A DNA stretch of 64,000 nucleotides, taken from NCBI RefSeq assembly GCF_030730865.1, contig NZ_JAVALZ010000001.1, positions 186,001 to 250,000 on the forward strand, written 5' to 3'. Positions 8,575 to 18,405 of the stretch are shown here, one piece after another. Position 1 is the stretch's first letter, and each line of letters starts with the position of its first letter. A program made the position numbers and the translations under genes. Source of the DNA: Uliginosibacterium sp. 31-16 (GTDB lineage: Bacteria; Pseudomonadota; Gammaproteobacteria; Burkholderiales; Rhodocyclaceae). The notes beneath the pieces were generated by a model, which was given only the letters and a program-made list of their open reading frames with translations, did not search any database and had not been told where the DNA came from.

Positions 8575-9480
8575 ATGCCCTTCGATCTCTCCGACAAACT
8601 CGTCATCGGCATCTCCTCCCGGGCGCTCTTCGATCTGGAACTGGAGAACAGTCTTTATGAAAAGGAAGGCGTAGGCGCCTACGCCGATTACCAGCGCAGC
8701 CACGAGGATCAGCCGCTGGCGCGCGGCACGGCCTTTCCGCTGGTCGAAGCGCTGTTGCGCCTGAACAGCCTGCTGCCGGAGCGTCAGCTCGTGGAAGTGG
8801 TGCTGATGTCACGCAACACGCCGGACACCGGCATGCGCGTATTCAACAGCATCGAGCATTATCAGCTGCCGATTACCCGCGCTGCATTCTCGGGCGGGCA
8901 CCCGATTGCTGGCTACCTGCAATCCTTCAAGGTCGATCTGTTTCTCTCGAAATCGAATGACGACGTGCAGACCGCCGTCGACGCCGGAGTGGCCGCCGCC
9001 ACCCTGTATGCCCCGCCAGACGTGAGCGCTGCAGCGCACGAACAGATCCGCATCGCCTTCGACGGCGACGCCGTGCTGTTCTCGCCGGAGTCCGAACGCA
9101 TCTTCAAGGAACAGGGACTGGAGGCCTTTCAGGCCCACGAGCAGGCGCACCGTTTCGAATCGATGCAGGAAGGTCCGTTTGCCAAACTACTGGTGCTGCT
9201 CGCCCAGCTGCAGCAGAAATTCCCTGCCGAACGCTGTCCGGTGCGGATTGCCATCGTCACCGCCCGCTCCAGCCCGGCACATGCCCGCGTGGTACACACC
9301 CTGCGCGCCTGGGGAGTCAGTGTCGATGAAGCCTTCTTCCTCGGCGGCGTGGCCAAGGACAAGGTGCTGGCGGCCTTCGGGGCACACATCTTTTTCGACG
9401 ATCAGGATGTACACCTGAAAAGCGCTTCACGGGTCGTCCCCTCCGGCAAGGTGCCTTATCGAGGCGGCCATCTGGGCTGA
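8575..9480 (+). CDS. 5'-nucleotidase (cytosolic, PF06189-type)
   Basis: A 301-residue soluble protein of the 5'-nucleotidase family related to eukaryotic cytosolic NT5C1. It is expected to hydrolyse nucleoside monophosphates, although substrate preference in bacteria is little studied. Seen here: LVIGISSRALFDLELEN at the N-terminus (this family has Ser-Ser-Arg-Ala in place of a plain DxD loop), EVVLMSRNTPDTGMRVFNS, DLFLSKSNDDVQTAVDAG, RIAFDGDAVLFSPESERIF and FFDDQDVHLKSA near the end. These match the HAD-like core of the family. It is preceded by a repeat copy and divergent from gabD, and appears monocistronic. Confidence 0.88.
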   Translation: MPFDLSDKLVIGISSRALFDLELENSLYEKEGVGAYADYQRSHEDQPLARGTAFPLVEALLRLNSLLPERQLVEVVLMSRNTPDTGMRVFNSIEHYQLPITRAAFSGGHPIAGYLQSFKVDLFLSKSNDDVQTAVDAGVAAATLYAPPDVSAAAHEQIRIAFDGDAVLFSPESERIFKEQGLEAFQAHEQAHRFESMQEGPFAKLLVLLAQLQQKFPAERCPVRIAIVTARSSPAHARVVHTLRAWGVSVDEAFFLGGVAKDKVLAAFGAHIFFDDQDVHLKSASRVVPSGKVPYRGGHLG

Positions 9481-9605
9481 TGCCAGAAACCGGACACGAG
9501 CGTGACGTATTACCGCGCATGACATTTGCGATTTTGTTAAATTCTTCAAATAGCCATCCCTGCAGTACTGCATCCCCCTGAAACGACCTTTTACAGGACG
9601 ATCCC

Positions 9606-11516
9606 ATGCCCGCGGCCCTTCGCACCCTGAGCCTGCCAGTGCTCGCCTGCCTGCTCACGCTGGGCCTCACCGCCTTCGCCTGGCAACAGCAGCACAGTCT
9701 GGCCGAGCAAGAACTGCGCACCCGTTTCGATGCCCAGGTGAGTGAAACCACCCTGCGCCTGCAGCAGCAAATCGATGCCAGCGCACAACGCCTGCAAGGC
9801 GTGCACGCCCTGTATGGCAGTCACAGCAACATCAGCCGCGAAGCTTTCGCCAGCTTCCTCGAACAGCAGCCTTCGCTCACCGGCCTGCGCAGCATTCAGC
9901 TCGCCGCACTGATTCTGCCCGAGCAGCGCGATGCTTTCATCGAGAGCCAGCGCCAGGCCGGGTTGCGCGACTACATCATCCGCGCCGGTAGCGGACGCGC
10001 CCTGTACGCGCCGGTCAGTCAGATCGTGCCGGCCGCGAATGCCGGCCCGCTGGATTTCGGTCGCGATCTGCTTGCCGACCCGGAACAGCAGCGCGTACTG
10101 ACTCAGGCACGGGATACGGGCGAACCCGCTCTCTCCGGCAAGCTGAACCAGGGCACCGGGGGCGCCAGCAGTTTCATCATGGCCACCCCCTTGTATGCGG
10201 CAAGCAAAGCACACAGCAGCATCGACGAGCGTCGCAGCGCCATCATCGGCTGGGCCGTGGCCAGCTTCGACGCAGCCGAATGGCTGGCCGGCGCCTTCGA
10301 CGACCGCGGACCCACGCTAAGCTACAGCCTGTTCACGGGCCAGGACGACACGGAAGACAGTCACCTCGCTCAGAGCGATCCAGGCGCCAAGAGCCCGGCC
10401 AGCAAGCCGCTGTTCAGCGCTCGCCAGACCCTGCGGCTGGGTGATCAGAGCTGGACCTTGCAGGCCAGCAGCCCGCCAGACTTTGCTGCGACGTACGGAC
10501 ACGACTCGAGCACGCTGATCGCCCTGCTCGGCAGCGCGCTTGCCGTCGCGGTGCTGCTGCTCTGCCAGTATCTGAGCACTCGTCAGGCGCTGGCCAGCAC
10601 GGCCGCCGAAAAAGCCGCCGAGGCTCTGCATGAAGCGGAAGAACGCTGGCGCTTTGCGCTGGAAGGTTCAGGCGATGGCGTGTGGGACTGGGATCTGCAA
10701 ACCGGCAGCATTCACTTCACGCCTCGCTGCGACAGCATTCTCGGCGTCCCCACCAAAGGCGCCGCCGCCGCACTGATCCACCCCGAAGATGAAGCTCCCG
10801 AAAAAGCGGCCATGCAAGCCTGCCTTGACGGCAAGAGCAGCCAGTACAACAGCGAGCACCGCATGCAGGGCGAAGACGGTCAGTGGCGCTGGATTGCCGC
10901 CCGCGGCATGGTGCTGGCGCGAACCACCAGTGGTGCTGCTGCGCGCATGATCGGCACCGTCACCGACATCACCGAGCGCAAGACGGCGGCGGATCGCCTC
11001 AGCAACATGGCCCAGCACGACGCCATCACCGGCCTGCCCAATCGCACCCTGTTCTTCGATCTGTTGCAACACGCTCTGTTTCAGGCCAAACGCCATAAGG
11101 AAGTACTGGCCCTCGCCTATATCGATCTGGACAATTTCAAAGGCATCAACGACAACTTCGGTCAGAGCGTCAGCAACCGGCTGTTGCGCGAAGTCGGCGA
11201 AACCCTGGGCGCGACTCTCCGCGACTCGGACGCCGTGGCACATTTCGGCGGTGATGATTTCGCGGTCATGCTGCCCAGCCTGGCCAGCGAAACAGACGCG
11301 GCGCTAGTCGCCGAAAAACTGCGTCAGGCGCTGGACCGCGATTTCAACATCAATGGCCGCCACATCAAGCTCACCGCCAGCATCGGTGTCGCACTGTTCC
11401 CGCAACACGCCCGCTCAGCAGAGCCATTGATCAACTGCGCGGCCCGCGCCGTGCTGCAGGCCCGGAAAATCGGGCGCAACACGGTGTGCTTCGGCTTGAA
11501 TGCGGGGAAAGAGTAG
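9606..11516 (+). CDS. CHASE-PAS-GGDEF membrane sensor, probable (degenerate) diguanylate cyclase
   Basis: A 636-residue signalling protein. N-terminal transmembrane helix at ~8-26. Periplasmic CHASE sensor at ~70-230, containing the typical YAPVSQIVPAANAGPLDFGRD region. Second helix at ~300-322 (LIALLGSALAVAVLLL), PAS at ~345-460 (WRFALEGSGDGVWDWDL), GGDEF from ~470. The active-site loop reads GGDDF instead of GG[D/E]EF. The preceding Arg is His (AHFGGDDF) and the helical AD-x-A-L-Y motif is altered (NCAARAVLQARK). An RxxD inhibitory-site motif (RDSD) is kept. c-di-GMP synthesis may therefore be weak or lost. No EAL domain is present. Confidence 0.9.
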   Translation: MPAALRTLSLPVLACLLTLGLTAFAWQQQHSLAEQELRTRFDAQVSETTLRLQQQIDASAQRLQGVHALYGSHSNISREAFASFLEQQPSLTGLRSIQLAALILPEQRDAFIESQRQAGLRDYIIRAGSGRALYAPVSQIVPAANAGPLDFGRDLLADPEQQRVLTQARDTGEPALSGKLNQGTGGASSFIMATPLYAASKAHSSIDERRSAIIGWAVASFDAAEWLAGAFDDRGPTLSYSLFTGQDDTEDSHLAQSDPGAKSPASKPLFSARQTLRLGDQSWTLQASSPPDFAATYGHDSSTLIALLGSALAVAVLLLCQYLSTRQALASTAAEKAAEALHEAEERWRFALEGSGDGVWDWDLQTGSIHFTPRCDSILGVPTKGAAAALIHPEDEAPEKAAMQACLDGKSSQYNSEHRMQGEDGQWRWIAARGMVLARTTSGAAARMIGTVTDITERKTAADRLSNMAQHDAITGLPNRTLFFDLLQHALFQAKRHKEVLALAYIDLDNFKGINDNFGQSVSNRLLREVGETLGATLRDSDAVAHFGGDDFAVMLPSLASETDAALVAEKLRQALDRDFNINGRHIKLTASIGVALFPQHARSAEPLINCAARAVLQARKIGRNTVCFGLNAGKE

Positions 11517-11526
11517 CGCGCCGGAC

Positions 11527-12489
11527 TCAGCGCCCCAGATGCTCGCGCAGCATACGCGCCACGCCAGCCTTCCAGTCCGGCAGCGTAAGGCCGAACGCGG
11601 CCTGCAGCTTGCGGGTATCCAGGCGCGAATTGAGCGGACGCCGCGCCGGTGTCGGGTAGGCACTGGTCGGGATTGCACTCACCTCGCGCACTTTCAGCTC
11701 CACGCCCAGCGCACGCGCCTGCGCAAACACGAACTGCGCATAGTCGTACCAGTTCGTCTCGCCGGCGGCCACGCAATGATAAAGACCAAAAGGATAAGAG
11801 CCGGCGGCGGCGTGGCGAGTGCCGAGATACTGCTTGACCGCGTGTGCGCTCACGTCGGCCAGCAGGTCTGCTCCGGTCGGAGCGCCAATCTGGTCGGCGA
11901 TGATGCTGAGCTGCTCGCGTTCGCCCGCCAGCCGCAGCATCGTTTTCGCGAAATTGCCGCCACGCGCGGCATACACCCAGCTGGTGCGCAGGATCAGATG
12001 CCGGCAACCGCTCTGCTGGATCAGCTGCTCGCCTTCCAGCTTGGTTTGCCCGTAAACGCTGAGTGGGCCGGTTGGCGCCGTTTCATCGCGCGGGGCAGCG
12101 CCGCAGCCATCGAACACATAATCCGTCGAGTAATGCACCAACAGCGCGCCGATTTCGGCGGCCACCTGCGCTACAGCCCCCGGAGTCGTGGCGTTGAGCA
12201 GGCGGGCCAAGTCCGGCTCGCTCTCAGCCTTGTCCACCGCGGTATGCGCGGCCGAGTTCACGATCACATCCGGCCGGATCGCCCGCACGGTGGCTGCCAC
12301 CGCCTCCGGCTGGCTGAAGTCGCCACAGTAATCCGTGCTGTCGAAATCCAGCGCAATTACCTCGCCCAAAGGCGCCAGCGCACGCTGCAGCTCCCAGCCG
12401 ACCTGACCGCCACAGCCCAGAATCAATATTCGGGGCGCTTGGGTGCAGGGGGCTGGGTACTGAGTGGTTTTGGCGAATTGCTGCGACAT
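11527..12489 (-). CDS. rmlD: dTDP-4-dehydrorhamnose reductase
   Basis: A 320-residue NAD(P)-dependent short-chain reductase that catalyses the last step of dTDP-L-rhamnose synthesis. It has the Rossmann glycine motif (LILGCGGQVGWEL), YSTDYVFDG and the catalytic Tyr-Lys in SVYGQTKLEGE. The ORF opens 27 codons earlier, but ATG 12489 has GGAAGAG six bases upstream and fits the family length. It is third in the minus-strand order rmlB-rmlA-rmlD. A repeat copy lies between it and rmlA, so co-transcription with rmlA depends on reading through that 167-bp gap. The convergent GGDEF gene stops 10 bases away. Confidence 0.95.
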   Translation of the reverse strand: MSQQFAKTTQYPAPCTQAPRILILGCGGQVGWELQRALAPLGEVIALDFDSTDYCGDFSQPEAVAATVRAIRPDVIVNSAAHTAVDKAESEPDLARLLNATTPGAVAQVAAEIGALLVHYSTDYVFDGCGAAPRDETAPTGPLSVYGQTKLEGEQLIQQSGCRHLILRTSWVYAARGGNFAKTMLRLAGEREQLSIIADQIGAPTGADLLADVSAHAVKQYLGTRHAAAGSYPFGLYHCVAAGETNWYDYAQFVFAQARALGVELKVREVSAIPTSAYPTPARRPLNSRLDTRKLQAAFGLTLPDWKAGVARMLREHLGR

Positions 12490-12533
12490 GAATTTCTCTT
12501 CCGTTTCGGGTATGACCAGTTTTTCAAAGACCT

Positions 12534-12608
12534 GCCCGGAAAGCCGCCCCCCGCCTGCCTCTGCAGGCATGCAGGCGGGAGAGGCCCGCTGCGCGCGGCT
12601 CTTCAGGC
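12534..12608. repeat. Dispersed intergenic inverted-end repeat, short form (copy 5)
   Basis: GCCCGGAAAGCCGC (12534-12547, diverged) and GCGGCTCTTCAGGC (12595-12608, consensus) bound a 75-nt element between rmlA and rmlD. It also contains an inner palindrome, CCTGCCTCTGCAGGCATGCAGG.. region (12556-12575), centred on CTGCAG. Confidence 0.65.
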
Positions 12609-12656
12609 GGATGCCACCAAGCCGCTACACTCTTTGCTCGGTCCGGCGCACAGCGC

Positions 12657-13541
12657 TCAATAGATCTTCTCGCCCATGATCTGCAGCAGATACTGACCAT
12701 AACCACTCTTCGCCAGTGGCTTGGCAATGGCTTCGAGCTGGGCGTTGTCGATCCAGCCATTGCGCCAGCAGATTTCCTCCGGGCAGCACACCTTCAGCCC
12801 CTGGCGCTTCTCCAGGGTCTGGATGAACTGACTGGCTTCAAGCAGGCTGTCGTGCGTGCCGGTGTCCAGCCAGGCATCGCCACGCCCGAGCATCTGCACG
12901 TCCAGCTCGTTGCGCTCCAGATAGATCCGGTTCAGATCGGTAATTTCCAGCTCGCCACGCGCGGAAGGTTTCAGGTTGCGGGCGAAATCCACCACCTGAT
13001 TGTCGTAGAAGTACAGCCCCGTCACCGCATAGCGGCTGCGCGGCTGTTTCGGCTTCTCCTCCAGGCTGACGGCGCGGCCTTCGGCATCGAACTCGACCAC
13101 GCCATAACGCTCGGGATCGGTCACCGGATAAGCAAACACGCTCGCTCCGCTCGCACATGCGTCTGCCGCTTTCAGGCGCTCGGCCAGGGCGTGGCCGTAG
13201 AAAATGTTGTCACCCAGCACCAGCGCCGAAGGCCCGTTGCCGACAAAGTCCGCGCCAATGATGAAGGCCTGCGCCAGTCCGTCAGGACTCGGCTGCACCG
13301 CGTATTCAATTTTCACGCCCCACTGCGCGCCATCGCCCAGCAGCTGCTGGAAACGCGGAGTGTCTTGCGGCGTGGAGATCACCAGAATCTCGCGAATCCC
13401 CGCCAGCAACAGCACACTCAGCGGGTAATAGATCATCGGCTTGTCATACACCGGGATCAGTTGCTTCGAAAGTGCCAGCGTCGCCGGATGCAGACGTGTA
13501 CCGGATCCACCTGCGAGGATGATCCCTTTGCGTTGTGCCAT
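12657..13541 (-). CDS. rmlA: Glucose-1-phosphate thymidylyltransferase
   Basis: A 294-residue nucleotidyltransferase that makes dTDP-glucose from glucose-1-phosphate and dTTP, committing carbon to dTDP-rhamnose. The N-terminal pyrophosphorylase signature [16 protein letters not shown], the sugar-binding region [17 protein letters not shown] and EEKPKQPRS are all present. Upstream extension to 13688 is possible, but ATG 13541 ([12 protein letters not shown]) has AAAGGA about 8 bases upstream and the expected length. It lies between rmlB (59 bp upstream) and rmlD. The family is normally feedback-inhibited by dTDP-rhamnose. Confidence 0.96.
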   Translation of the reverse strand: MAQRKGIILAGGSGTRLHPATLALSKQLIPVYDKPMIYYPLSVLLLAGIREILVISTPQDTPRFQQLLGDGAQWGVKIEYAVQPSPDGLAQAFIIGADFVGNGPSALVLGDNIFYGHALAERLKAADACASGASVFAYPVTDPERYGVVEFDAEGRAVSLEEKPKQPRSRYAVTGLYFYDNQVVDFARNLKPSARGELEITDLNRIYLERNELDVQMLGRGDAWLDTGTHDSLLEASQFIQTLEKRQGLKVCCPEEICWRNGWIDNAQLEAIAKPLAKSGYGQYLLQIMGEKIY

Positions 13542-13600
13542 ACCAAATCCTTTCAATCCTGATCGTTTCAGAGCGTCCTTACCGGCAGCGCTCCATCCGT

Positions 13601-14665
13601 TCAACGAACGCTGTAGTTCTTGTCCAGCCAGTCGCGATAAGCACCGCTCTGCACGTTTTTCACCCATTCCTGATTGGCCAGATACCACTCAACCGTCTTG
13701 CGGATACCGGTCTGGAAGGTTTCGGCCGGGCGCCAGCCCAGTTCGCGCTCGATCTTGCGGGCGTCAATCGCGTAGCGACGGTCGTGACCGGGGCGGTCGG
13801 TCACGTAGGTGATCTGCTCGCTGTAGGACTTGCCGTCCGCACGCGGCGAAAGCTCGTCGAGCAGCTTGATGAGGGTCTGGACGATTTCGATGTTCGGCAT
13901 CTCGTTCCAGCCGCCCACGTTATACACCTCACCCACCTTGCCCTTGGTCAGCACGGCGCGGATCGCGCTGCAGTGGTCGGTCACGTAGAGCCAGTCGCGG
14001 ATCTGCTGGCCGTCGCCGTAGATGGGCAGCGACTTGCCAGCGAGCGCGTTGGCAATCATCAGCGGGATCAGTTTCTCGGGGAAGTGGTAGGGGCCGTAGT
14101 TGTTGGAACAGTTGCTGGTGCTCACCGGCAGGCCGTAGGTGTGATGCCAGGCGCGCACGAGGTGATCCGAAGCGGCTTTGCTGGCCGAATACGGGCTGTT
14201 GGGCTCGTAGGTGTTGGTTTCGGTAAAAGGCGGATCGGTGGGCTTGAGCGAGCCGTAGACTTCATCGGTACTCACGTGATGGAAGCGGAACGCTGTTTTC
14301 GCCTCGCCCTCAAGCTCCGACCAGTAGCCGCGCGCTGCCTCCAGCAAGGTGAAAGTGCCATCGATGTTGGTACGCATGAACTCGCCGGGGCCATGAATGC
14401 TGCGATCCACGTGGCTCTCGGCGGCGAAATGCACGATCGCCCGCGGCTTGTGCGTCGCCAGCAGCGAATCGATCAGCGCGCGATCGCAGATGTCGCCCTG
14501 CACGAAAATATGGCGCGCATCGTTTTGCAGACTGGCCAGATTCTGCAGATTGCCTGCATAGGTCAGCTTGTCCAGATTGACCACGGGCTCATCGCATTGC
14601 TTGAACCAGTCCAACACAAAATTGCTGCCAATGAAGCCGGCGCCACCTGTCACCAGAATCGTCAT
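13601..14665 (-). CDS. rmlB: dTDP-glucose 4,6-dehydratase
   Basis: A 354-residue extended short-chain dehydrogenase/reductase, second enzyme of dTDP-L-rhamnose synthesis. Evidence: the NAD-binding start [17 protein letters not shown], the catalytic region STDEVYGSL (Asp-Glu pair), [15 protein letters not shown] (Tyr-x3-Lys) and [14 protein letters not shown], all diagnostic for RmlB. It is the first gene of the minus-strand rmlBAD set, so a promoter should lie in the 198-bp gap 14666-14863. I do not see a clear consensus there. The fourth pathway gene, rmlC, is not here but about 46 kb away beside galE. Confidence 0.97.
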   Translation of the reverse strand: MTILVTGGAGFIGSNFVLDWFKQCDEPVVNLDKLTYAGNLQNLASLQNDARHIFVQGDICDRALIDSLLATHKPRAIVHFAAESHVDRSIHGPGEFMRTNIDGTFTLLEAARGYWSELEGEAKTAFRFHHVSTDEVYGSLKPTDPPFTETNTYEPNSPYSASKAASDHLVRAWHHTYGLPVSTSNCSNNYGPYHFPEKLIPLMIANALAGKSLPIYGDGQQIRDWLYVTDHCSAIRAVLTKGKVGEVYNVGGWNEMPNIEIVQTLIKLLDELSPRADGKSYSEQITYVTDRPGHDRRYAIDARKIERELGWRPAETFQTGIRKTVEWYLANQEWVKNVQSGAYRDWLDKNYSVR

Positions 14666-14822
14666 TCCACGCTCCCGAAAATGAAGCGCGGATTATCCCA
14701 GATACCTCAGAACAAAGGAAACGATCGCCTCACAAAGAATACCAACGCGCAGAAAGGCCTTGGCAGTCACGGCAACCAACCGCATTGTGGCGCGTGACCC
14801 CGCCATCACGAACCACGTCAGC

Positions 14823-14845
14823 ACCTCCGGCAACACGGAGGTTTT
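14823..14845 (+). terminator. Hairpin with short T run, possible terminator
   Basis: ACCTCCG, loop GCAACA, CGGAGGT form a perfect 7-bp stem followed by TTT on the plus strand. No plus-strand gene lies upstream. On the minus strand it follows the secreted-protein gene but lacks a T tract. It may act as an mRNA 3' stabiliser. Confidence 0.35.
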
Positions 14846-14863
14846 ATACAGAGGCGGCCCGCA

Positions 14864-15382
14864 TCAAGGCCAGCGAATTCGCAGCTGGACGGCAAAGGTC
14901 GCGGGGGTTTTGGTCATTTCGGGAATGTACATCAGCGCGATTTCCGCATAACGCGTCGTCGCTATGAACTCAGGCACCGCCATCAGGTTGATGCCATGTT
15001 CATGGCCAAATGTTATTCCGTCGAGGTAGCCGGAGACGGCTCCTGCCACAACACCGAAATTGACCCCATTATCGCCCTCGCCCAGCAGGCGCCACTGGAA
15101 TTCGCGCCCGGCATAGACCGAGTAACGACGGTAACTGTTGTAGTACTCACCAATGACCCAGCCACCTTCGGCACGCACTCCGATACCCCGGTTATGTTCA
15201 TTCAGCTCCGAATGACCGCCTACGTGCTGCGACTCAAAACCGGTCACCACAGCCCAAGGCAGCGGCTGCATGGAATTGACAATCTTGCTGAAGCTCGTGG
15301 TGATCATGCCATCCTCTTCGGCCCGGGCAATGCTGGCGGCCAATAGAAGAACCAAGGCTGACAACCAGAATCTTGTTTTCAT
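14864..15382 (-). CDS. Small secreted or outer-membrane protein of unknown function
   Basis: A 172-residue protein whose ATG 15382 starts a clear signal peptide (MKTRFWLSALVLLLAASIARA), giving a mature product of about 150 residues. The mature part alternates polar and aromatic residues (GGWVIGEYYNSYRRYSVYAGREFQW, split over residues ~70-95) and ends IRWP. This suggests a small beta-barrel or an envelope beta-sandwich. I do not recognise a family. Weak resemblance to lipid-modifying barrels such as PagP is too thin to use. The longer frame to 15538 has no signal peptide at its start and is rejected. It is flanked on both sides by CCTCCG/CGGAGG palindromes. Confidence 0.75.
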   Translation of the reverse strand: MKTRFWLSALVLLLAASIARAEEDGMITTSFSKIVNSMQPLPWAVVTGFESQHVGGHSELNEHNRGIGVRAEGGWVIGEYYNSYRRYSVYAGREFQWRLLGEGDNGVNFGVVAGAVSGYLDGITFGHEHGINLMAVPEFIATTRYAEIALMYIPEMTKTPATFAVQLRIRWP

Positions 15383-15690
15383 TTTTTCCTCCAGCTGCAA
15401 ACACCCCGAGCTACCCGCCTGCAGCCTCCGGATCACGTTTCTGCAAAACCTCCGCACGGAGGCAGAAACGGATATGCAGCACTGCTCGCGTGCCCGGCAT
15501 GAACCGCACGAAATGCGGCGCCAGATCCATCGCTGCAAAAGCAGCGCAGGATGATTTCATCTACGGCCATTCCGACAAGCTGCGCAACCCGAACACCCTT
15601 ATAGGACGGGGCTTTCCGGCTTTCAGGTAAATTTTTCTTACAGGGATTAATGCGCGTTCTGAAGCGGAAAAATTCTTTTCAAAAGGCGAA
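15383..15690. other. Upstream region with an imperfect 13-bp hairpin
   Basis: About 308 bp between the secreted-protein start and the metY terminator, with no convincing gene. At 15436-15470 the arms CGTTTCTG + CCTCC and GGAGG + CAGAAACG pair around a GCAC loop, with a 5-nt bulge (CAAAA) on one side. The hairpin lies 54 bases upstream of the secreted-protein start codon and would be in its leader RNA or promoter. Confidence 0.5.
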
Positions 15691-15691
15691 A

Positions 15692-15719
15692 AAAAACACC
15701 GCCGGGTGGCGGTGTTTTT
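15692..15719 (-). terminator. Bidirectional intrinsic terminator of metY
   Basis: AAAAACACCGCC, loop GGGT, GGCGGTGTTTTT form a perfect stem with T/A tracts on both sides, 21 bases past the metY stop codon. Confidence 0.93.
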
Positions 15720-15739
15720 CATGGCAGGAAACGGCTGCT

Positions 15740-17011
15740 TCAGCTTGCGGAAAGGGCCTGATCGAGATCGGCGAGGATATCGTCGATGTGCTCGATACCG
15801 ATCGACAAACGCACCATATCTTCTGACACGCCCGCGCGCTTCAATTCCGCCTCAGAAAGCTGGCGGTGCGTAGTTGAAGCTGGATGGCAGGCAAGTGACT
15901 TTGCGTCACCTATATTCACAAGCCGGGTCACAAGCTTGAGCGCATCCTGGAATTTCGCTCCGGCTTCACGCCCGCCTCTCACGCCGAAGGTGAACAGGCC
16001 GGAGGCTTTGCCACCGAAATACTTGTCGACCAGCGGACGGCTCGGGTGATCGGTCAGACCGGCATAATTGACCCACGCAACCTTCGAATGCTGTTTCAGG
16101 AACTCGGCAGCCTTGAGGGCGTTTTCGCAATGGCGATCCATGCGCAGTGCCAAGGTTTCCAGCCCTTGCAGGATCAGGAAGGCGTTGAAGGGCGAGATGC
16201 ACGCACCCATGTTACGCAAGGGTACGGTGCGAGCGCGCCCGATGAAGGCCGCCGGGCCAAGGGCTTCGGTGTAGACCACGCCGTGATAGCTGACTTCCGG
16301 CTCGTTGAGGCGGCGGAAGCGCGCCTTGTGCTCGGCCCATGGAAACTTGCCACTATCCACAATGATGCCGCCGATGCTGGTGCCGTGGCCACCCATGTAT
16401 TTGGTCAGGGAATGCACGACGATGTCGGCGCCATGTTCGATCGGACGCGTCAGATACGGGCTGGGCACTGTGTTGTCGACAATCAGCGGCACGCCGTGGG
16501 CATGGGCTATTTCGGCAAAGGCGCCGAAATCGACCACGTTGCCAAGCGGGTTGCCAATGGATTCGCAATACACGGCCTTGGTACGTGCATCAATCTGGGC
16601 GGCCACGCTGGCCGGATCGCTGGCGTCGACAAACCGCACTTCGATGCCGTACTGCGGCAGGGTGTGGGCAAACAGGTTATAGGTGCCACCATACAGCGCG
16701 CTGGTAGCGATGATGTTGTCGCCAGCCTCGGCTATCGTCAGGATTGCGTAGGTAATCGCGGCCTGACCGGAAGCCAGGGCCAGACCACCGATGCCGCCTT
16801 CGAGCGCGGCCACGCGCTGCTCCAGCACATCGGTCGTGGGATTCATGATGCGGGTGTAGATGTTGCCCTTGACCTTCAGGTCGAAGAGGTCGGCGCCATG
16901 CTGGGTGTCGTCGAAGGCGTAACTGGTGGTCTGGTAGATCGGCACCGCTACGGCCTTGGTGGTGGGGTCCGGCGAGTAGCCGGCGTGAATGGCAAGGGTG
17001 TCAAAGCGCAT
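15740..17011 (-). CDS. metY: O-acetylhomoserine aminocarboxypropyltransferase (sulfhydrylase)
   Basis: A 423-residue PLP enzyme of the Cys/Met metabolism family. MetY makes homocysteine (or methionine) from O-acetylhomoserine and sulfide (or methanethiol). Evidence: [20 protein letters not shown] at the N-terminus, the PLP-lysine region [30 protein letters not shown], and the long central part typical of MetY rather than of MetB/MetC. ATG 17011 has GGGAGA five bases upstream. The 24-codon extension to 17083 is rejected. It is divergent from moaA and ends at a strong terminator, so it is a single-gene unit. No SAM riboswitch is recognisable in its leader. Confidence 0.94.
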   Translation of the reverse strand: MRFDTLAIHAGYSPDPTTKAVAVPIYQTTSYAFDDTQHGADLFDLKVKGNIYTRIMNPTTDVLEQRVAALEGGIGGLALASGQAAITYAILTIAEAGDNIIATSALYGGTYNLFAHTLPQYGIEVRFVDASDPASVAAQIDARTKAVYCESIGNPLGNVVDFGAFAEIAHAHGVPLIVDNTVPSPYLTRPIEHGADIVVHSLTKYMGGHGTSIGGIIVDSGKFPWAEHKARFRRLNEPEVSYHGVVYTEALGPAAFIGRARTVPLRNMGACISPFNAFLILQGLETLALRMDRHCENALKAAEFLKQHSKVAWVNYAGLTDHPSRPLVDKYFGGKASGLFTFGVRGGREAGAKFQDALKLVTRLVNIGDAKSLACHPASTTHRQLSEAELKRAGVSEDMVRLSIGIEHIDDILADLDQALSAS

Positions 17012-17291
17012 GAAGGTCTCCCACAAAACCTCGCAATCTACGCCATGCGACATGTCTGGCAAAGGCCAATTTCCTCTATCCAAATAAGCTTTTCTGCTTC
17101 AATGAGATCCGTTTGAAACGTAGTCCTCCGCCAATCACCGTGCAGACACGGACGCGACGGACTGGAATTTCGTACGCACGGCAAGCATTGGTGGGCCGCA
17201 CGGGCTCGCGCCCTGAAATTGCTCCGTATCAAGGCACCCCCTGCTGCTTGCGCGGTTTTATTGCATACCCGTCTGAGGCCATAATGCAGCC

Positions 17292-18362
17292 ATGATCGCC
17301 ACCGAAACCCGCATTCCGCTCTCTGCCTTGCGTCGCAATACCGCCGCGCTGGCAGACCCTGTGCTGACGGATCGGCTCGGACGACCACTGCGCGATCTGC
17401 GCATTTCGGTGACGGATCGCTGCAATTTCCGCTGCAGCTACTGCATGCCACGCGACAAATTCGGCCGCGAGCATGCCTTTCTCAGTCATACCGAAATCCT
17501 GCGCTACGAGGAAATCACGCGACTGGCAAAGGTTTTCGCCGGACTAGGCGTGGAAAAGATCCGTTTGACCGGTGGCGAACCACTGATGCGCAAACACCTG
17601 GACCGGCTGGTTTCGATGCTGGCCGAGATTCCCGGCCTGGATCTGACCTTGACCACCAACGGAGCCCTCCTCGCCCGCCACGCAGCCACGCTCAAAGCGG
17701 CCGGTCTGCGCCGCGTGACCGTCAGCCTGGACGCGCTGGACGATGCGGTTTTCCGCCGGATGAGCGATGCCGGCTGTGGCGTGAATGAAGTGCTGGCAGG
17801 TATCGACGCGGCCGCCGCGGCGGGGCTCGGGCCGATCAAGATCAACATGGTGGTGCGCCGCGGCGTGAATGATCAGGAAATCCTGCCGCTCGCGCGCCGC
17901 TTCCGCCACAGCGGACACATCCTGCGCTTCATCGAATACATGGACGTGGGCAGCAGCAATGGCTGGCGCATGGACGATGTAGTGCCGGCGCGCGAAATCC
18001 TCGCACGCATTGCTGCCGAGCACCCACTCGAAGCGCTCGACCGGGACACGCCCGGCGAGGTGGCCGAGCGCTGGCGTTATGCCGATGGCGCAGGCGAAAT
18101 CGGTGTGATTGCCTCGGTAACCCAGGCGTTCTGCAAGGATTGCACGCGGCTGCGCCTGTCACCCGAAGGCAAGCTGTTTACCTGTCTGTTCGCCAGTCAG
18201 GGGCATGATTTGCGGGCCTTGCTGCGTGAAGAGCGCGACGATGCTGCGCTGGCCGGCTGGATCAGCAGCGTATGGCGCGAGCGCGGCGATCGTTATTCGG
18301 AGTTGCGCGGCACGGCACAGGCACCCACACAGAAAATCGAAATGAGTTACATCGGCGGATAG
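17292..18362 (+). CDS. moaA: GTP 3',8-cyclase (molybdenum cofactor synthesis)
   Basis: A 356-residue radical-SAM enzyme that, with MoaC, converts GTP to cyclic pyranopterin monophosphate. The N-terminal cluster ligands are in [12 protein letters not shown] (CX3CX2C). The C-terminal second cluster is in [19 protein letters not shown], and the chain ends with the conserved Gly-Gly (SYIGG) needed for activity in this family. LTGGEPL is also present. ATG 17292 gives the standard start before the core ([20 protein letters not shown]). mobA follows after 43 bp, so these two cofactor genes probably form an operon. The divergent region upstream (17012-17291) could hold the regulatory site. Confidence 0.97.
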   Translation: MIATETRIPLSALRRNTAALADPVLTDRLGRPLRDLRISVTDRCNFRCSYCMPRDKFGREHAFLSHTEILRYEEITRLAKVFAGLGVEKIRLTGGEPLMRKHLDRLVSMLAEIPGLDLTLTTNGALLARHAATLKAAGLRRVTVSLDALDDAVFRRMSDAGCGVNEVLAGIDAAAAAGLGPIKINMVVRRGVNDQEILPLARRFRHSGHILRFIEYMDVGSSNGWRMDDVVPAREILARIAAEHPLEALDRDTPGEVAERWRYADGAGEIGVIASVTQAFCKDCTRLRLSPEGKLFTCLFASQGHDLRALLREERDDAALAGWISSVWRERGDRYSELRGTAQAPTQKIEMSYIGG

Positions 18363-18405
18363 GTGACATGCTCGCCCCGGCCCTCTTTGCAGAAAGAAAC
18401 GTGAC

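Noticed and set aside
17012-17291. SAM or Moco riboswitch upstream of metY/moaA
   Set aside because: I could not place the conserved core of SAM-I, SAM-II, SAH or Moco motifs on either strand. Only generic hairpins are seen.
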